A stretch of DNA of 5,387 nucleotides from Candidatus Omnitrophota bacterium (GCA_026387255.1 JAPLMA010000096.1:1-5387), one strand, 5' to 3'. Positions 1 to 5,387 are shown, counted from the stretch's first letter. The notes: generated by a model not told the origin, from the sequence alone. Numbers and translations are program-made.

Positions 1-294
1 CACCAATGCGGTAATAGTGGAAATATTAAAAGTGCCTAACTTGTCTCCCCCGGTTCCGCAGGTATCCAGGATATTAGGTTTATCGACGATAATCGGCTCA
101 ACATATTCAAGCATCACATTTACCGCCGCAGTTAATTCTGCAACTGTCTCGCCCTTATCACTTAGAGAGGTTAGAAAAACGACAATATCGGCAGTACCCA
201 CCGCGCCGCTTAAGATCTCCCGCATTACCTGTTGCATCTGCAATGGGTCAAGGTCTTTCTTATTCAGTAACTGCTTAATTAATTCTTTAATCAT
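1..294 (-). CDS. trpD: Anthranilate phosphoribosyltransferase TrpD, N-terminal part (3' end outside window)
   Basis: TrpD transfers the phosphoribosyl group of PRPP to anthranilate, the second step of tryptophan synthesis, in the cytoplasm. The reading frame stays open from the ATG at 294 to the window edge and gives 98 residues of a protein normally about 340 long. Residues 1-65 fit the helical N-terminal domain of this family. Residues 77-93 hold the family signature: DTCGTGGD (77-84), the glycine-rich PRPP pyrophosphate loop, followed by the NIST motif (90-93). The start is well fixed: the ATG overlaps the trpG stop codon as ATGA (291-294). I see no convincing Shine-Dalgarno sequence in front of it, so translation probably depends on coupling to trpG. 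A thymidine or pyrimidine phosphorylase has a related fold, but the GTGGD...NIST spacing and the trpG neighbour favour TrpD. Confidence 0.94.
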   Translation of the reverse strand, partial: MIKELIKQLLNKKDLDPLQMQQVMREILSGAVGTADIVVFLTSLSDKGETVAELTAAVNVMLEYVEPIIVDKPNILDTCGTGGDKLGTFNISTITALV

Positions 295-857
295 TTAAGC
301 TTGATAAAATTATCCAGGATTGCTTTGCCACTTTTAGTCAATATAGATTCCGGGTGAAACTGCACACCCCAAAGAGGATATTCTTTATGTTTTAACCCCA
401 TAATTTCAAATTCACTGGTCCAGGCGGTTATCTCCAGGCAAGACGGCAGGCTCTTTTTCTCCACCAATAAAGAATGATAACGCGTGGCCAAAAATGGATT
501 AGGAATGTTTTTAAAAATATCTTTTTTATGATGATAAATTTTAGAGGTCTTGCCATGCATCAGGCGCTTAGCTTGTACGATTTTACCCCCGAAACAATAA
601 CCGATTGCCTGATGCCCAAGACAAACCCCAAACATAGGAATTTTTCCGCAAAACTCTTTTATCACTGCGCAAGAAATACCCGCATCCTCCGGCCTGCCTG
701 GCCCCGGAGAAATCACTATTTTCTGCGGATTAAGTTTTTTAATATCCTTAATGCTTAGCGCGTCATTTCGATAAACCGAAACCCGCTGCCCTAATTCTCC
801 TAAATACTGCACCAGGTTATAAGTAAAGGAATCATAATTATCGATCATTAAAATCAT
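291..857 (-). CDS. trpG: Anthranilate synthase component II, glutamine amidotransferase (TrpG/PabA family)
   Basis: This is a class I glutamine amidotransferase that releases ammonia from glutamine for anthranilate synthase (with TrpE) and, in many bacteria, also for aminodeoxychorismate synthase in folate synthesis. The protein has 188 residues, a normal length. It begins with the family hallmark MILMIDNYDSFTYNLVQYLG. The oxyanion loop PGPG is at 51-54, the nucleophile Cys79 sits in GVCLGHQ (77-83), the RYHSL motif is at 126-130, and the catalytic His168 and Glu170 are in FHPES (167-171). I start the gene at the ATG at 857, not at the TTG at 872: the ATG fits the family N terminus, has GGAGAG seven bases upstream, and overlaps the murA stop as ATGA. 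The stop codon overlaps the trpD start in the same way. No trpE is in the window. TrpG and PabA cannot be told apart from sequence alone; the trpD neighbour supports TrpG, perhaps with a dual role. Confidence 0.94.
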   Translation of the reverse strand: MILMIDNYDSFTYNLVQYLGELGQRVSVYRNDALSIKDIKKLNPQKIVISPGPGRPEDAGISCAVIKEFCGKIPMFGVCLGHQAIGYCFGGKIVQAKRLMHGKTSKIYHHKKDIFKNIPNPFLATRYHSLLVEKKSLPSCLEITAWTSEFEIMGLKHKEYPLWGVQFHPESILTKSGKAILDNFIKLK

Positions 858-2116
858 TCTTTTTCTCTCCAAACTTTAGCGCCCAAATTAATCAACTTCT
901 CTTCGATAAATTCATATCCCCGCTCTAAATGATAAATTCTAGAAATTGATGTCACCCCACGCGCAGCTAAACCGGCTAAAACTAAACCGGCAGAAGCACG
1001 CAGGTCGCTGGCCATAACCGGAGCGCCGGATAAACTCTTGATTCCCTCAACAATAGCATGCGGCCCCTCTCTTTGAATATGCGCGCCCATACGATTAAGC
1101 TCGGCCACATGCATAAACCTGTCCGGATAAATTTTTTCGGTAATTACGCTAATGCCGCCGGTAACTGACATCAAACTCATCATCTGCGCCTGCATATCAG
1201 TCGGAAATCCAGGATAAGGAAGTGTAGTAATATTTACCGACCTTAATTTTTTATTGCCTTTAACCCTAAGCGCTCCCTCAACACGCTCAAGATGAGCGCC
1301 AGCTTCACCTAATTTATCAATCAAGGCTCCCAAGTGCTGATAGCGCACGTTCTTAATTAATACATCTCCGCCGGTAATCAGGGCAGCTAAAATTAATGTT
1401 CCCGCTTCGATACGATCGCCAATTATGGAATGCGTTGCACCATGCAGGTGCTTTACTCCCTCAATTTCAATTACCGGCGTACCATGGCCTTTAATTTTTG
1501 CGCCCAGCTTAATTAAAAACTCTGCCAAATCTACCACTTCCGGCTCGCAGGCCGCAGATTCAATGATCGTCTTACCGCAGGCCAATACCGCAGCCATCAT
1601 TACATTATCCGTAGCTAAAACGGATGAGCCATAAACTCCTCCCAAATAGATATAAGCACCGCGCAATTTATTTGTTTTAGCCAGCACATAACCTGAATCA
1701 ATACTAATATCAGCGCCCAAAGCCCGCATACCTTTAAGGTGCAGATCAACCGGCCGCACGCCAATCACGCAGCCTCCCGGAAGAGAAACTTTGGCTTTTT
1801 TCAATTTACCGAGTAACGGACCCAAAACACAAAATGAAGCACGCATGGTGGAAACTAATTTATATTCGGCAATATAATTTAGAGCTTTACCGGCAGTAAC
1901 GCTAACCCTGCCTTTATCAAACTCCGCAATTTTACCTAAAGCACGTAAGATCTTCAGCATGCTATGGGTATCGCGCAAATTTGGTACACCTTTAATTACA
2001 CAGGGTTCATCCGTAAGCAAGGTCGCCGCCAAAATCGGCAACACCGCGTTTTTTGCTCCGGAAACTGTAACCTCACCTTTTAATTTTACTCCGCCTTCAA
2101 TAATCAATTTATCCAT
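854..2116 (-). CDS. murA: UDP-N-acetylglucosamine 1-carboxyvinyltransferase MurA
   Basis: MurA transfers enolpyruvate from PEP to UDP-GlcNAc, the first committed step of peptidoglycan synthesis, in the cytoplasm. The protein has 420 residues, almost the same as the E. coli enzyme (419), and folds as two EPSP-synthase-like domains. Key residues are present: Lys22-Asn23, Arg92, catalytic Cys116 in LPGGCVIGVRPVDLH, Arg121, Asp307 in FPTDMQAQ, Asp371 and Arg373 in DLRAS, and Arg399 in HLERGYE. Cys116, in place of the Asp found in naturally resistant forms, predicts that the enzyme can be alkylated by fosfomycin. One difference is SSVLAT (164-169) where E. coli has the SVGAT loop that contacts the UDP diphosphate, so a glycine is replaced by Leu167. 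The ATG at 2116 gives the canonical N terminus. Upstream lies a repeat-derived leader with only a weak ribosome binding site; downstream the stop overlaps the trpG start. Confidence 0.97.
   Translation of the reverse strand: MDKLIIEGGVKLKGEVTVSGAKNAVLPILAATLLTDEPCVIKGVPNLRDTHSMLKILRALGKIAEFDKGRVSVTAGKALNYIAEYKLVSTMRASFCVLGPLLGKLKKAKVSLPGGCVIGVRPVDLHLKGMRALGADISIDSGYVLAKTNKLRGAYIYLGGVYGSSVLATDNVMMAAVLACGKTIIESAACEPEVVDLAEFLIKLGAKIKGHGTPVIEIEGVKHLHGATHSIIGDRIEAGTLILAALITGGDVLIKNVRYQHLGALIDKLGEAGAHLERVEGALRVKGNKKLRSVNITTLPYPGFPTDMQAQMMSLMSVTGGISVITEKIYPDRFMHVAELNRMGAHIQREGPHAIVEGIKSLSGAPVMASDLRASAGLVLAGLAARGVTSISRIYHLERGYEFIEEKLINLGAKVWREKE
865..870 (-). promoter_or_regulatory. Ribosome binding site of trpG inside the murA 3' end
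   Basis: GGAGAG on the minus strand, seven bases before the ATG at 857 and within the last codons of murA. It decides the trpG start in favour of that ATG over the in-frame TTG at 872, which overlaps this site. Confidence 0.7.
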
Positions 2117-2126
2117 AATTTTGATT

Positions 2127-2252
2127 CCAAACCCTAAACACTAAACCCGAAATTCTAAACAAATCCTAAATCCGAAACTTAAAAAAATGCCTGTTTTCGA
2201 GTTTATAGTTTCGGGTTTGTTTAGAGTTTAGGATTTAGGATTTCGGATTTAG
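2127..2252. repeat. Imperfect inverted repeat built of 7-base CTAAAYC-like units
   Basis: On the + strand the left arm (2127-2185) carries AAA triplets starting at 2129, 2136, 2143, 2150, 2157, then 2161, 2168, 2175 and 2182. The right arm (2194-2252) carries TTT triplets starting at 2195, 2202, 2209, 2216, then 2220, 2227, 2234, 2241 and 2248. Spacing is 7 bases, with one 4-base slip at the mirror position of each arm. The dyad centre lies between 2189 and 2190. By hand, 43 of 59 arm positions are Watson-Crick pairs; adding G-U pairs gives 49 of 59 in the sense (minus-strand) RNA. The longest mismatch-free core is 2150-2166 with 2213-2229, with two T-G wobbles on this strand. The typical unit is C(T/G)AAA(T/C)C. 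The element occupies most of the prmC-murA gap and enters the prmC coding region. Its function is unknown; it could be a dispersed element or a folded leader. Confidence 0.85.
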
Positions 2253-3036
2253 ATCTCCCCGCTACCATCACTCTTTCTATATTATTATAATCCTTAATTA
2301 TTTCTATTACCTTAAAATTCTTTGATTTCCTTAGAATATCTTCTATGGCGCTACGCTGGCCCAAACCCATCTCCAGAATTAAAAAACCGTCCTCTTTCAA
2401 GTAGCCGGCTGCTTGGCTAATTATGCGCCGATAAAAATCGGTGCCATCAATACCTGCCTCTAAAGCTAAAACCGGCTCAAAAAATATCTCCTTGGCCAAA
2501 CCGCAAAACTCTTGCTTAGCGATATAGGGTGGATTACTGATAATTAAATCAAATTCTTTTTGATCTTTTTCCAGAGCGCCAAAAATATCTCCCCACAAAA
2601 ATTTAACTTTTACTTTATGTAAATCAGCATTCTCTTTGGCTAATTGCAAGGCCGCCCAAGATACATCCGTCGCCCAAATCAGTGCCTGCGGCAATAATTT
2701 AGCCAAACAGACGGCAATACAACCAGAACCGGTGCCCAAGTCAAGAATTTTTAGCTGGTTAGTTTTACCAGTTGATTTTAATTTCTCTAGCGCGCTGCTA
2801 ATCAAGATCTCTGTTTCCGGACGGGGAATCAACGCACGCTTATCCACCTTAAACTCATACCCCATGAATTCGGTTGATCCTAAAATATACTGCAGCGGTT
2901 CACCAATAATCCTGCGTTTTAATATCGCAGATACCTGAACGGATTTATTTCTATCTAAGCAAACGTCCTTATTCAGATATAGAGACAGCCGGTCGCAATT
3001 TAAAACATGGGTTAAGACTAACTCCGCTTCTGTCAC
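2221..3036 (-). CDS. prmC: Peptide chain release factor N5-glutamine methyltransferase PrmC
   Basis: PrmC methylates the glutamine of the GGQ motif in release factors RF1 and RF2 using S-adenosylmethionine, which improves peptide release. Its substrate RF1 is encoded by the gene just upstream. The 271-residue protein shows GEPLQYILG (45-53) and RPETE (72-76) in the linker and substrate region, the SAM-binding DLGTGSG (99-105), an acidic residue after strand 2 (Asp124), and the catalytic NPPY (168-171). The start is GTG at 3036, with AGGAAG six bases upstream; an in-frame stop a short way further upstream rules out a longer protein. Compared with E. coli PrmC (277) the N terminus lacks roughly 20 residues of the first helices. 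The last ten residues (262-271) are encoded by the adjacent heptad repeat and look like an added tail. The core motifs are intact, so I expect an active enzyme. Confidence 0.95.
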   Translation of the reverse strand: MTEAELVLTHVLNCDRLSLYLNKDVCLDRNKSVQVSAILKRRIIGEPLQYILGSTEFMGYEFKVDKRALIPRPETEILISSALEKLKSTGKTNQLKILDLGTGSGCIAVCLAKLLPQALIWATDVSWAALQLAKENADLHKVKVKFLWGDIFGALEKDQKEFDLIISNPPYIAKQEFCGLAKEIFFEPVLALEAGIDGTDFYRRIISQAAGYLKEDGFLILEMGLGQRSAIEDILRKSKNFKVIEIIKDYNNIERVMVAGRSKSEILNPKL

Positions 3037-3042
3037 CTGGCT

Positions 3043-3048
3043 CTTCCT
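3043..3048 (-). promoter_or_regulatory. Ribosome binding site deciding the GTG start of prmC
   Basis: The minus strand reads AGGAAG here, six bases before the GTG at 3036. No ATG in the same frame lies between the upstream in-frame stop and this GTG, so this site supports the unusual start codon. Confidence 0.6.
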
Positions 3049-3085
3049 TTCCTGGACATTCCCTAAAATTTAATTCTCCGTCGGA

Positions 3086-3117
3086 ACCGTAGCGGAGGTT
3101 TAAACCTCCGCTACGGT
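3086..3117. repeat. Perfect 32-base palindrome in the prfA-prmC gap (REP-like)
   Basis: Two 16-base arms, ACCGTAGCGGAGGTTT and its exact reverse complement, meet with no spacer around a central GTTTAAAC. A second small inverted repeat, TCCG-T-CGGA, lies beside it at 3077-3085. The palindrome begins 12 bases after the prfA stop codon in the direction of transcription and ends 49 bases before the prmC start. It could form a strong hairpin in RNA from either strand, but neither side is followed by a T tract, so it is not a canonical intrinsic terminator. The GC-rich arms differ from the AT-rich surroundings, which suggests a dispersed intergenic element, or an RNA-stability or processing hairpin between prfA and prmC. 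Confidence 0.85.
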
Positions 3118-3128
3118 CTGGGGAGGGC

Positions 3129-4178
3129 TTAAGCCTCTGATTCTGCTTTTAATAAAGCCTCAAAAAGCTCATCCATTTGCCCCTCTAAAATCCCCTCTAA
3201 TTGATGTGAAGTAAAATTAATCCGATGATCTGTAACTCGGCGATCCGGAAAATTATAAGTACGGATTTTTTCGCTACGGTCTCCAGTGCCAATTTGGGTT
3301 TTTCTGGCACTCGATAATCTTTTTGCTTCGGTCTCGATTTTTACCTCTAAAATCCGGGCGCGTAAAACTCTCATCGCCTTAGCCCGGTTCTTAATCTGTG
3401 AACGCTCATCCTGACAAGCAACTACCGTGCCGGTAGGAATATGGGTAATCCTTACGGCAGAGTCGGTCTTCTGCATATGCTGGCCACCCGGGCCGCTTGA
3501 ACGGTAAGTATCAATTCTTAAATCTTTTGGCTCAATAACTAAATCAATCTCTTCCGGCTCAACTAATACGGCCACCGTAACCGTAGAGGTGTGAATACGG
3601 CCTTGCGACTCAGTCGTCGGGACCCGCTGCACGCGATGCACGCCGCTTTCAAATTTCAAACAACGAAAAGAATCCTTGCCCTTGACGCTAAAAACTATCT
3701 CTTTAATCCCGCCGGCTTCATTAACGCTAGAGTACATCGGTTCAATTATCCAGTTTTTGTTATCCGCATACTTAGAATACATACGATAGAGTACCGCCGC
3801 AAAAAGCCCTGCCTCATCCCCTCCGGTGCCCTGCCGGATTTCCACAATACAATCACGCCCGGCATCCTTATCTGCTGGAGCCAGAATTTTATCTAACTTC
3901 TGATGGAGAGCAGTCTTTTTCTCCGCTAAGGCCTTTTGCTCTAGTTGTACTAATTCTAGAAAATCCTGTTCATGCTTACCTGAAATCACCATCTCAAGAT
4001 CAGCAATTTCTTTAAGCAAATGCTTATATTCCCGATACAAGGAAACCACAAGCTTTATGTCCGAAAGTTCTTTAGCCAACTTATTATACAGCGCCCGATC
4101 AGTAATCTGCTCCTGACTTCCCAGTAGCTGTTCTAGCTCCTGATAGCGGAGGATTAATTTTTCTAATTGTTCATACAT
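3129..4178 (-). CDS. prfA: Peptide chain release factor 1 (RF1)
   Basis: RF1 recognises UAA and UAG stop codons on the ribosome and triggers hydrolysis of the peptidyl-tRNA. The protein has 349 residues (E. coli 360). The N-terminal coiled, charged region (about 1-100) is domain 1. The GTGGDEAGLF segment (117-126) opens domain 2. The stop-codon-reading tripeptide is Pro187-Thr188-Thr189, which fits the RF1 PxT pattern and not the SPF of RF2. The catalytic GGQ is at 231-233 inside SSGPGGQHMQKTDSAVRI. The match is continuous to the C terminus, with no frameshift, so it is not an RF2 or a short RF1-like rescue factor. The ATG at 4178 lies 15 bases after the rpmE stop and has no clear Shine-Dalgarno sequence, suggesting reinitiation after rpmE. 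PrmC, encoded next, should methylate Gln233. Confidence 0.97.
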   Translation of the reverse strand: MYEQLEKLILRYQELEQLLGSQEQITDRALYNKLAKELSDIKLVVSLYREYKHLLKEIADLEMVISGKHEQDFLELVQLEQKALAEKKTALHQKLDKILAPADKDAGRDCIVEIRQGTGGDEAGLFAAVLYRMYSKYADNKNWIIEPMYSSVNEAGGIKEIVFSVKGKDSFRCLKFESGVHRVQRVPTTESQGRIHTSTVTVAVLVEPEEIDLVIEPKDLRIDTYRSSGPGGQHMQKTDSAVRITHIPTGTVVACQDERSQIKNRAKAMRVLRARILEVKIETEAKRLSSARKTQIGTGDRSEKIRTYNFPDRRVTDHRINFTSHQLEGILEGQMDELFEALLKAESEA

Positions 4179-4193
4179 ACTTTAAATGAGCGC

Positions 4194-4394
4194 TTATTTC
4201 TTGGCGTACTTTTTCACAAACTTATCCACGCGACCGGCAGAATCCACTAACTTTTGTTTCCCAGTAAAAAATGGGTGGCATTTTGAACAAATCTCAACCC
4301 GGATACTCGGCTTAGTGGAACGGGTGTGCACCGTTTCACCGCAAGCGCAAACAATCGTACTCTCTTTGTAATTAGGATGAATTTTCTCTTTCAT
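4194..4394 (-). CDS. rpmE: 50S ribosomal protein L31, zinc-binding type
   Basis: L31 (bL31) is a small protein of the large ribosomal subunit that helps form a bridge to the small subunit. The 66-residue protein starts MKEKIHPNY, a typical L31 opening. It carries a complete zinc ribbon, Cys16-x-Cys18 and Cys36-x-x-Cys39, so it is the zinc-containing (C+) form and not the zinc-free paralogue made under zinc limitation. CSKCHPFFTGKQK (36-48) and the C-terminal GRVDKF (54-59) match the family, and the tail is lysine-rich. The ATG at 4394 is preceded by a strong GGGAGG. It sits 18 bases after the rho stop and 15 before prfA, an arrangement consistent with one operon. A second, zinc-independent L31 copy may exist elsewhere but cannot be judged here. 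Confidence 0.97.
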   Translation of the reverse strand: MKEKIHPNYKESTIVCACGETVHTRSTKPSIRVEICSKCHPFFTGKQKLVDSAGRVDKFVKKYAKK

Positions 4395-4400
4395 TTGGTT

Positions 4401-4406
4401 CCTCCC
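4401..4406 (-). promoter_or_regulatory. Strong ribosome binding site of rpmE
   Basis: The minus strand reads GGGAGG, six bases before the rpmE ATG, in the 18-base gap after the rho stop. It is the closest match to a consensus Shine-Dalgarno sequence at any gene start in the window, in keeping with the high expression expected for a ribosomal protein. Confidence 0.75.
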
Positions 4407-4412
4407 ATAAGG

Positions 4413-5387
4413 TTATTTCTGATTCATGCTGTTTAAAAACTCTTCGTTATTCTTGGTCTTAGACAATTTTTCAATTAACAGTTCCATCGCTTCCACATTA
4501 TTCAGCTCATTTAAGACTTTTCTTAAAATCCAGGTCTTGCTCAACACATCTGATTTAACCAGCAGCTCTTCATGACGTGTATTTGAGCGCTTAATATCAA
4601 TGGCCGGATAAATCCTGCGCTGGAAAAGATTACGATCCAGTTGAGTTTCCATATTGCCGGTTCCTTTGAATTCTTCAAAAATAACTTCATCCATGCGGCT
4701 TCCCGTATCAACTAAAGCCGTAGCAATAATCGTCAAGCTTCCACCTTCATCTACCGCCCGCGCCGCTCCAAAGAACCGCTTAGGTTTCTGCAAGGCATTA
4801 GAATCAATACCACCGGAGAGAACCTTGCCGCTATGCGGAACCACGGAGTTATAGGCTCTCGCTAAACGCGTAATACTATCCAAAAGCACAACCACATCAC
4901 GTTTATGCTCAACCAGGCGCTTAGCCTTTTCTAAAACTATCTCGGCAACCTGCACGTGGCGTTCTGGCGGCTCATCAAAAGTAGATGAAATTACCTCACC
5001 TTTAACATTACGCTGCATATCCGTAACTTCTTCCGGCCGTTCGTCGATCAATAGGACAATCAGAATTACATCCGGATTATTACTCGTAATGGCGTTGGCG
5101 ATCTTCTGCAACAAAACAGTTTTACCGCTATATGGTTGAGCAACAATCAAGCCACGCTGGCCTTTACCGATCGGAGTGAGCAGGCCCATGATCCGCATAG
5201 ATAACTCATCCGGCTTAGTCTCCATGTTAAACGGCTCACGCGGATAAACCGGAGTAAGATTGTCAAAAAGCACCTTTTCTTTTACCTCCTCGGGATTCTC
5301 AAAATTTACCGCCTCCACTTTAAGTAAAGCAAAATATTTTTCACCTTCCTTGGGCGGGCGAATCTGACCGCTAACCGTATCCCCCGT
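4413..5387 (-). CDS. rho: Transcription termination factor Rho (5' end outside window)
   Basis: Rho is a hexameric RNA-dependent ATPase/helicase that ends transcription of untranslated RNA. The frame is open from the window edge and shows 324 residues, about three quarters of a usual Rho of around 420. The first visible residues, GDTVSGQIRPPKEGEKYFAL (2-21), are the end of the N-terminal RNA-binding domain, so the GTG at 5318 is internal and not the start. The ATPase core follows: P-loop AQPYSGKT (83-90), IDERPEEVTDM (114-124), Walker B with LLDSITRLARAY (168-179), the Q-loop region SGGIDSNALQKPKRFFGAAR (191-210), and FKGTGNME with the downstream arginine-rich segment. The C terminus ends normally. 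The P-loop differs from the E. coli PPKAGKT (QPYSGKT here). Whether this lineage has an N-terminal insertion cannot be seen. The gene is followed closely by rpmE. Confidence 0.97.
   Translation of the reverse strand, partial: TGDTVSGQIRPPKEGEKYFALLKVEAVNFENPEEVKEKVLFDNLTPVYPREPFNMETKPDELSMRIMGLLTPIGKGQRGLIVAQPYSGKTVLLQKIANAITSNNPDVILIVLLIDERPEEVTDMQRNVKGEVISSTFDEPPERHVQVAEIVLEKAKRLVEHKRDVVVLLDSITRLARAYNSVVPHSGKVLSGGIDSNALQKPKRFFGAARAVDEGGSLTIIATALVDTGSRMDEVIFEEFKGTGNMETQLDRNLFQRRIYPAIDIKRSNTRHEELLVKSDVLSKTWILRKVLNELNNVEAMELLIEKLSKTKNNEEFLNSMNQK

Noticed and set aside
17..298. Open frame on the + strand opposite trpD and the trpG end
   Set aside because: It is antisense to a well-supported trpD frame carrying the GTGGD and NIST motifs; its own translation resembles no protein family I know.
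858..872. TTG start for trpG giving five extra residues (MERKR)
   Set aside because: The ATG at 857 matches the family N terminus, is preceded by GGAGAG at good spacing and forms an ATGA overlap with murA; the TTG codon overlaps that binding site.
2179..2198. T-run in the sense strand as part of an intrinsic terminator between prmC and murA
   Set aside because: The T-run lies in the loop of the inverted repeat and does not follow a compact GC-rich stem, so it does not have terminator architecture.
2127..2252. CRISPR array or eukaryotic telomere tract
   Set aside because: The units are only 7 bases with no unique spacers, and they are arranged as an inverted repeat inside a bacterial operon; neither a CRISPR nor a chromosome end fits.
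3037..3128. Frameshifted remnant of the missing PrmC N terminus, or a hidden small gene
   Set aside because: The other frames here give no PrmC-like helices, and most of the space is the palindrome. The only small frame is the eight-codon one reported as a weak finding.
474..4854. Other + strand open frames at 474-758, 1425-1634, 1959-2144, 2636-2938, 3591-3896, 4186-4371 and 4654-4854
   Set aside because: Each lies mainly or wholly opposite a conserved minus-strand gene, shows no recognisable motif, and has no clear ribosome binding site or operon logic of its own.
5316..5318. GTG as the rho start codon
   Set aside because: The frame continues upstream to the window edge with a clear Rho sequence (GDTVSGQIRPPKEG), so the gene is cut by the window and this GTG is an internal valine.
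1..5387. A new defence, mobile or biosynthetic system
   Set aside because: Every sizeable frame with conserved motifs belongs to a known housekeeping family. Only the two non-coding repeats remain unexplained.

Overview
The window is a compact bacterial housekeeping region. All seven recognised genes lie on the minus strand, so the transcript runs from the high to the low coordinates: rho (5' end cut by the window), rpmE, prfA, prmC, murA, trpG, trpD (3' end cut). No RNA gene, insertion sequence, CRISPR array, phage gene or defence gene is visible, and no gap between genes exceeds about 105 bases. Base composition is moderately AT-rich and even across the genes, with no sign of recent transfer of any coding segment. 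The source is a Gram-negative-like or candidate-phylum bacterium. Overall resemblance (the gene order rho-rpmE-prfA-prmC-murA, the style of the MurA sequence, and the short PrmC N terminus) makes me think of Omnitrophota or another PVC-related lineage. That placement is inference from memory and not proof.

Layout in transcription order: Rho termination factor (4413-5387) is followed after 18 bases by ribosomal protein L31 (4194-4394). Release factor RF1 follows after 15 bases (3129-4178). A 92-base gap carrying a perfect 32-base palindrome leads to PrmC, the methyltransferase that modifies the GGQ glutamine of RF1 (2221-3036). A 104-base gap dominated by a heptad-structured inverted repeat leads to MurA (854-2116). 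MurA, TrpG and TrpD are then joined by ATGA stop/start overlaps at 854-857 and 291-294, the usual sign of translational coupling.

The genes combine transcription termination (Rho), translation and its termination (L31, RF1, PrmC), the first committed step of peptidoglycan synthesis (MurA) and tryptophan synthesis (TrpG glutaminase subunit, TrpD phosphoribosyltransferase). The RF1-PrmC pair is a direct substrate-enzyme pair. The rest looks like a growth-related operon and not a dedicated new system.

The most interesting material is non-coding. An imperfect 126-base inverted repeat (2127-2252) is built of 7-base CTAAAYC-like units, and its single phase slip is mirrored exactly in both arms. 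It supplies the last ten codons of prmC and runs to within about ten bases of the murA start codon. The palindrome at 3086-3117 looks like a separate, probably dispersed, REP-like element.
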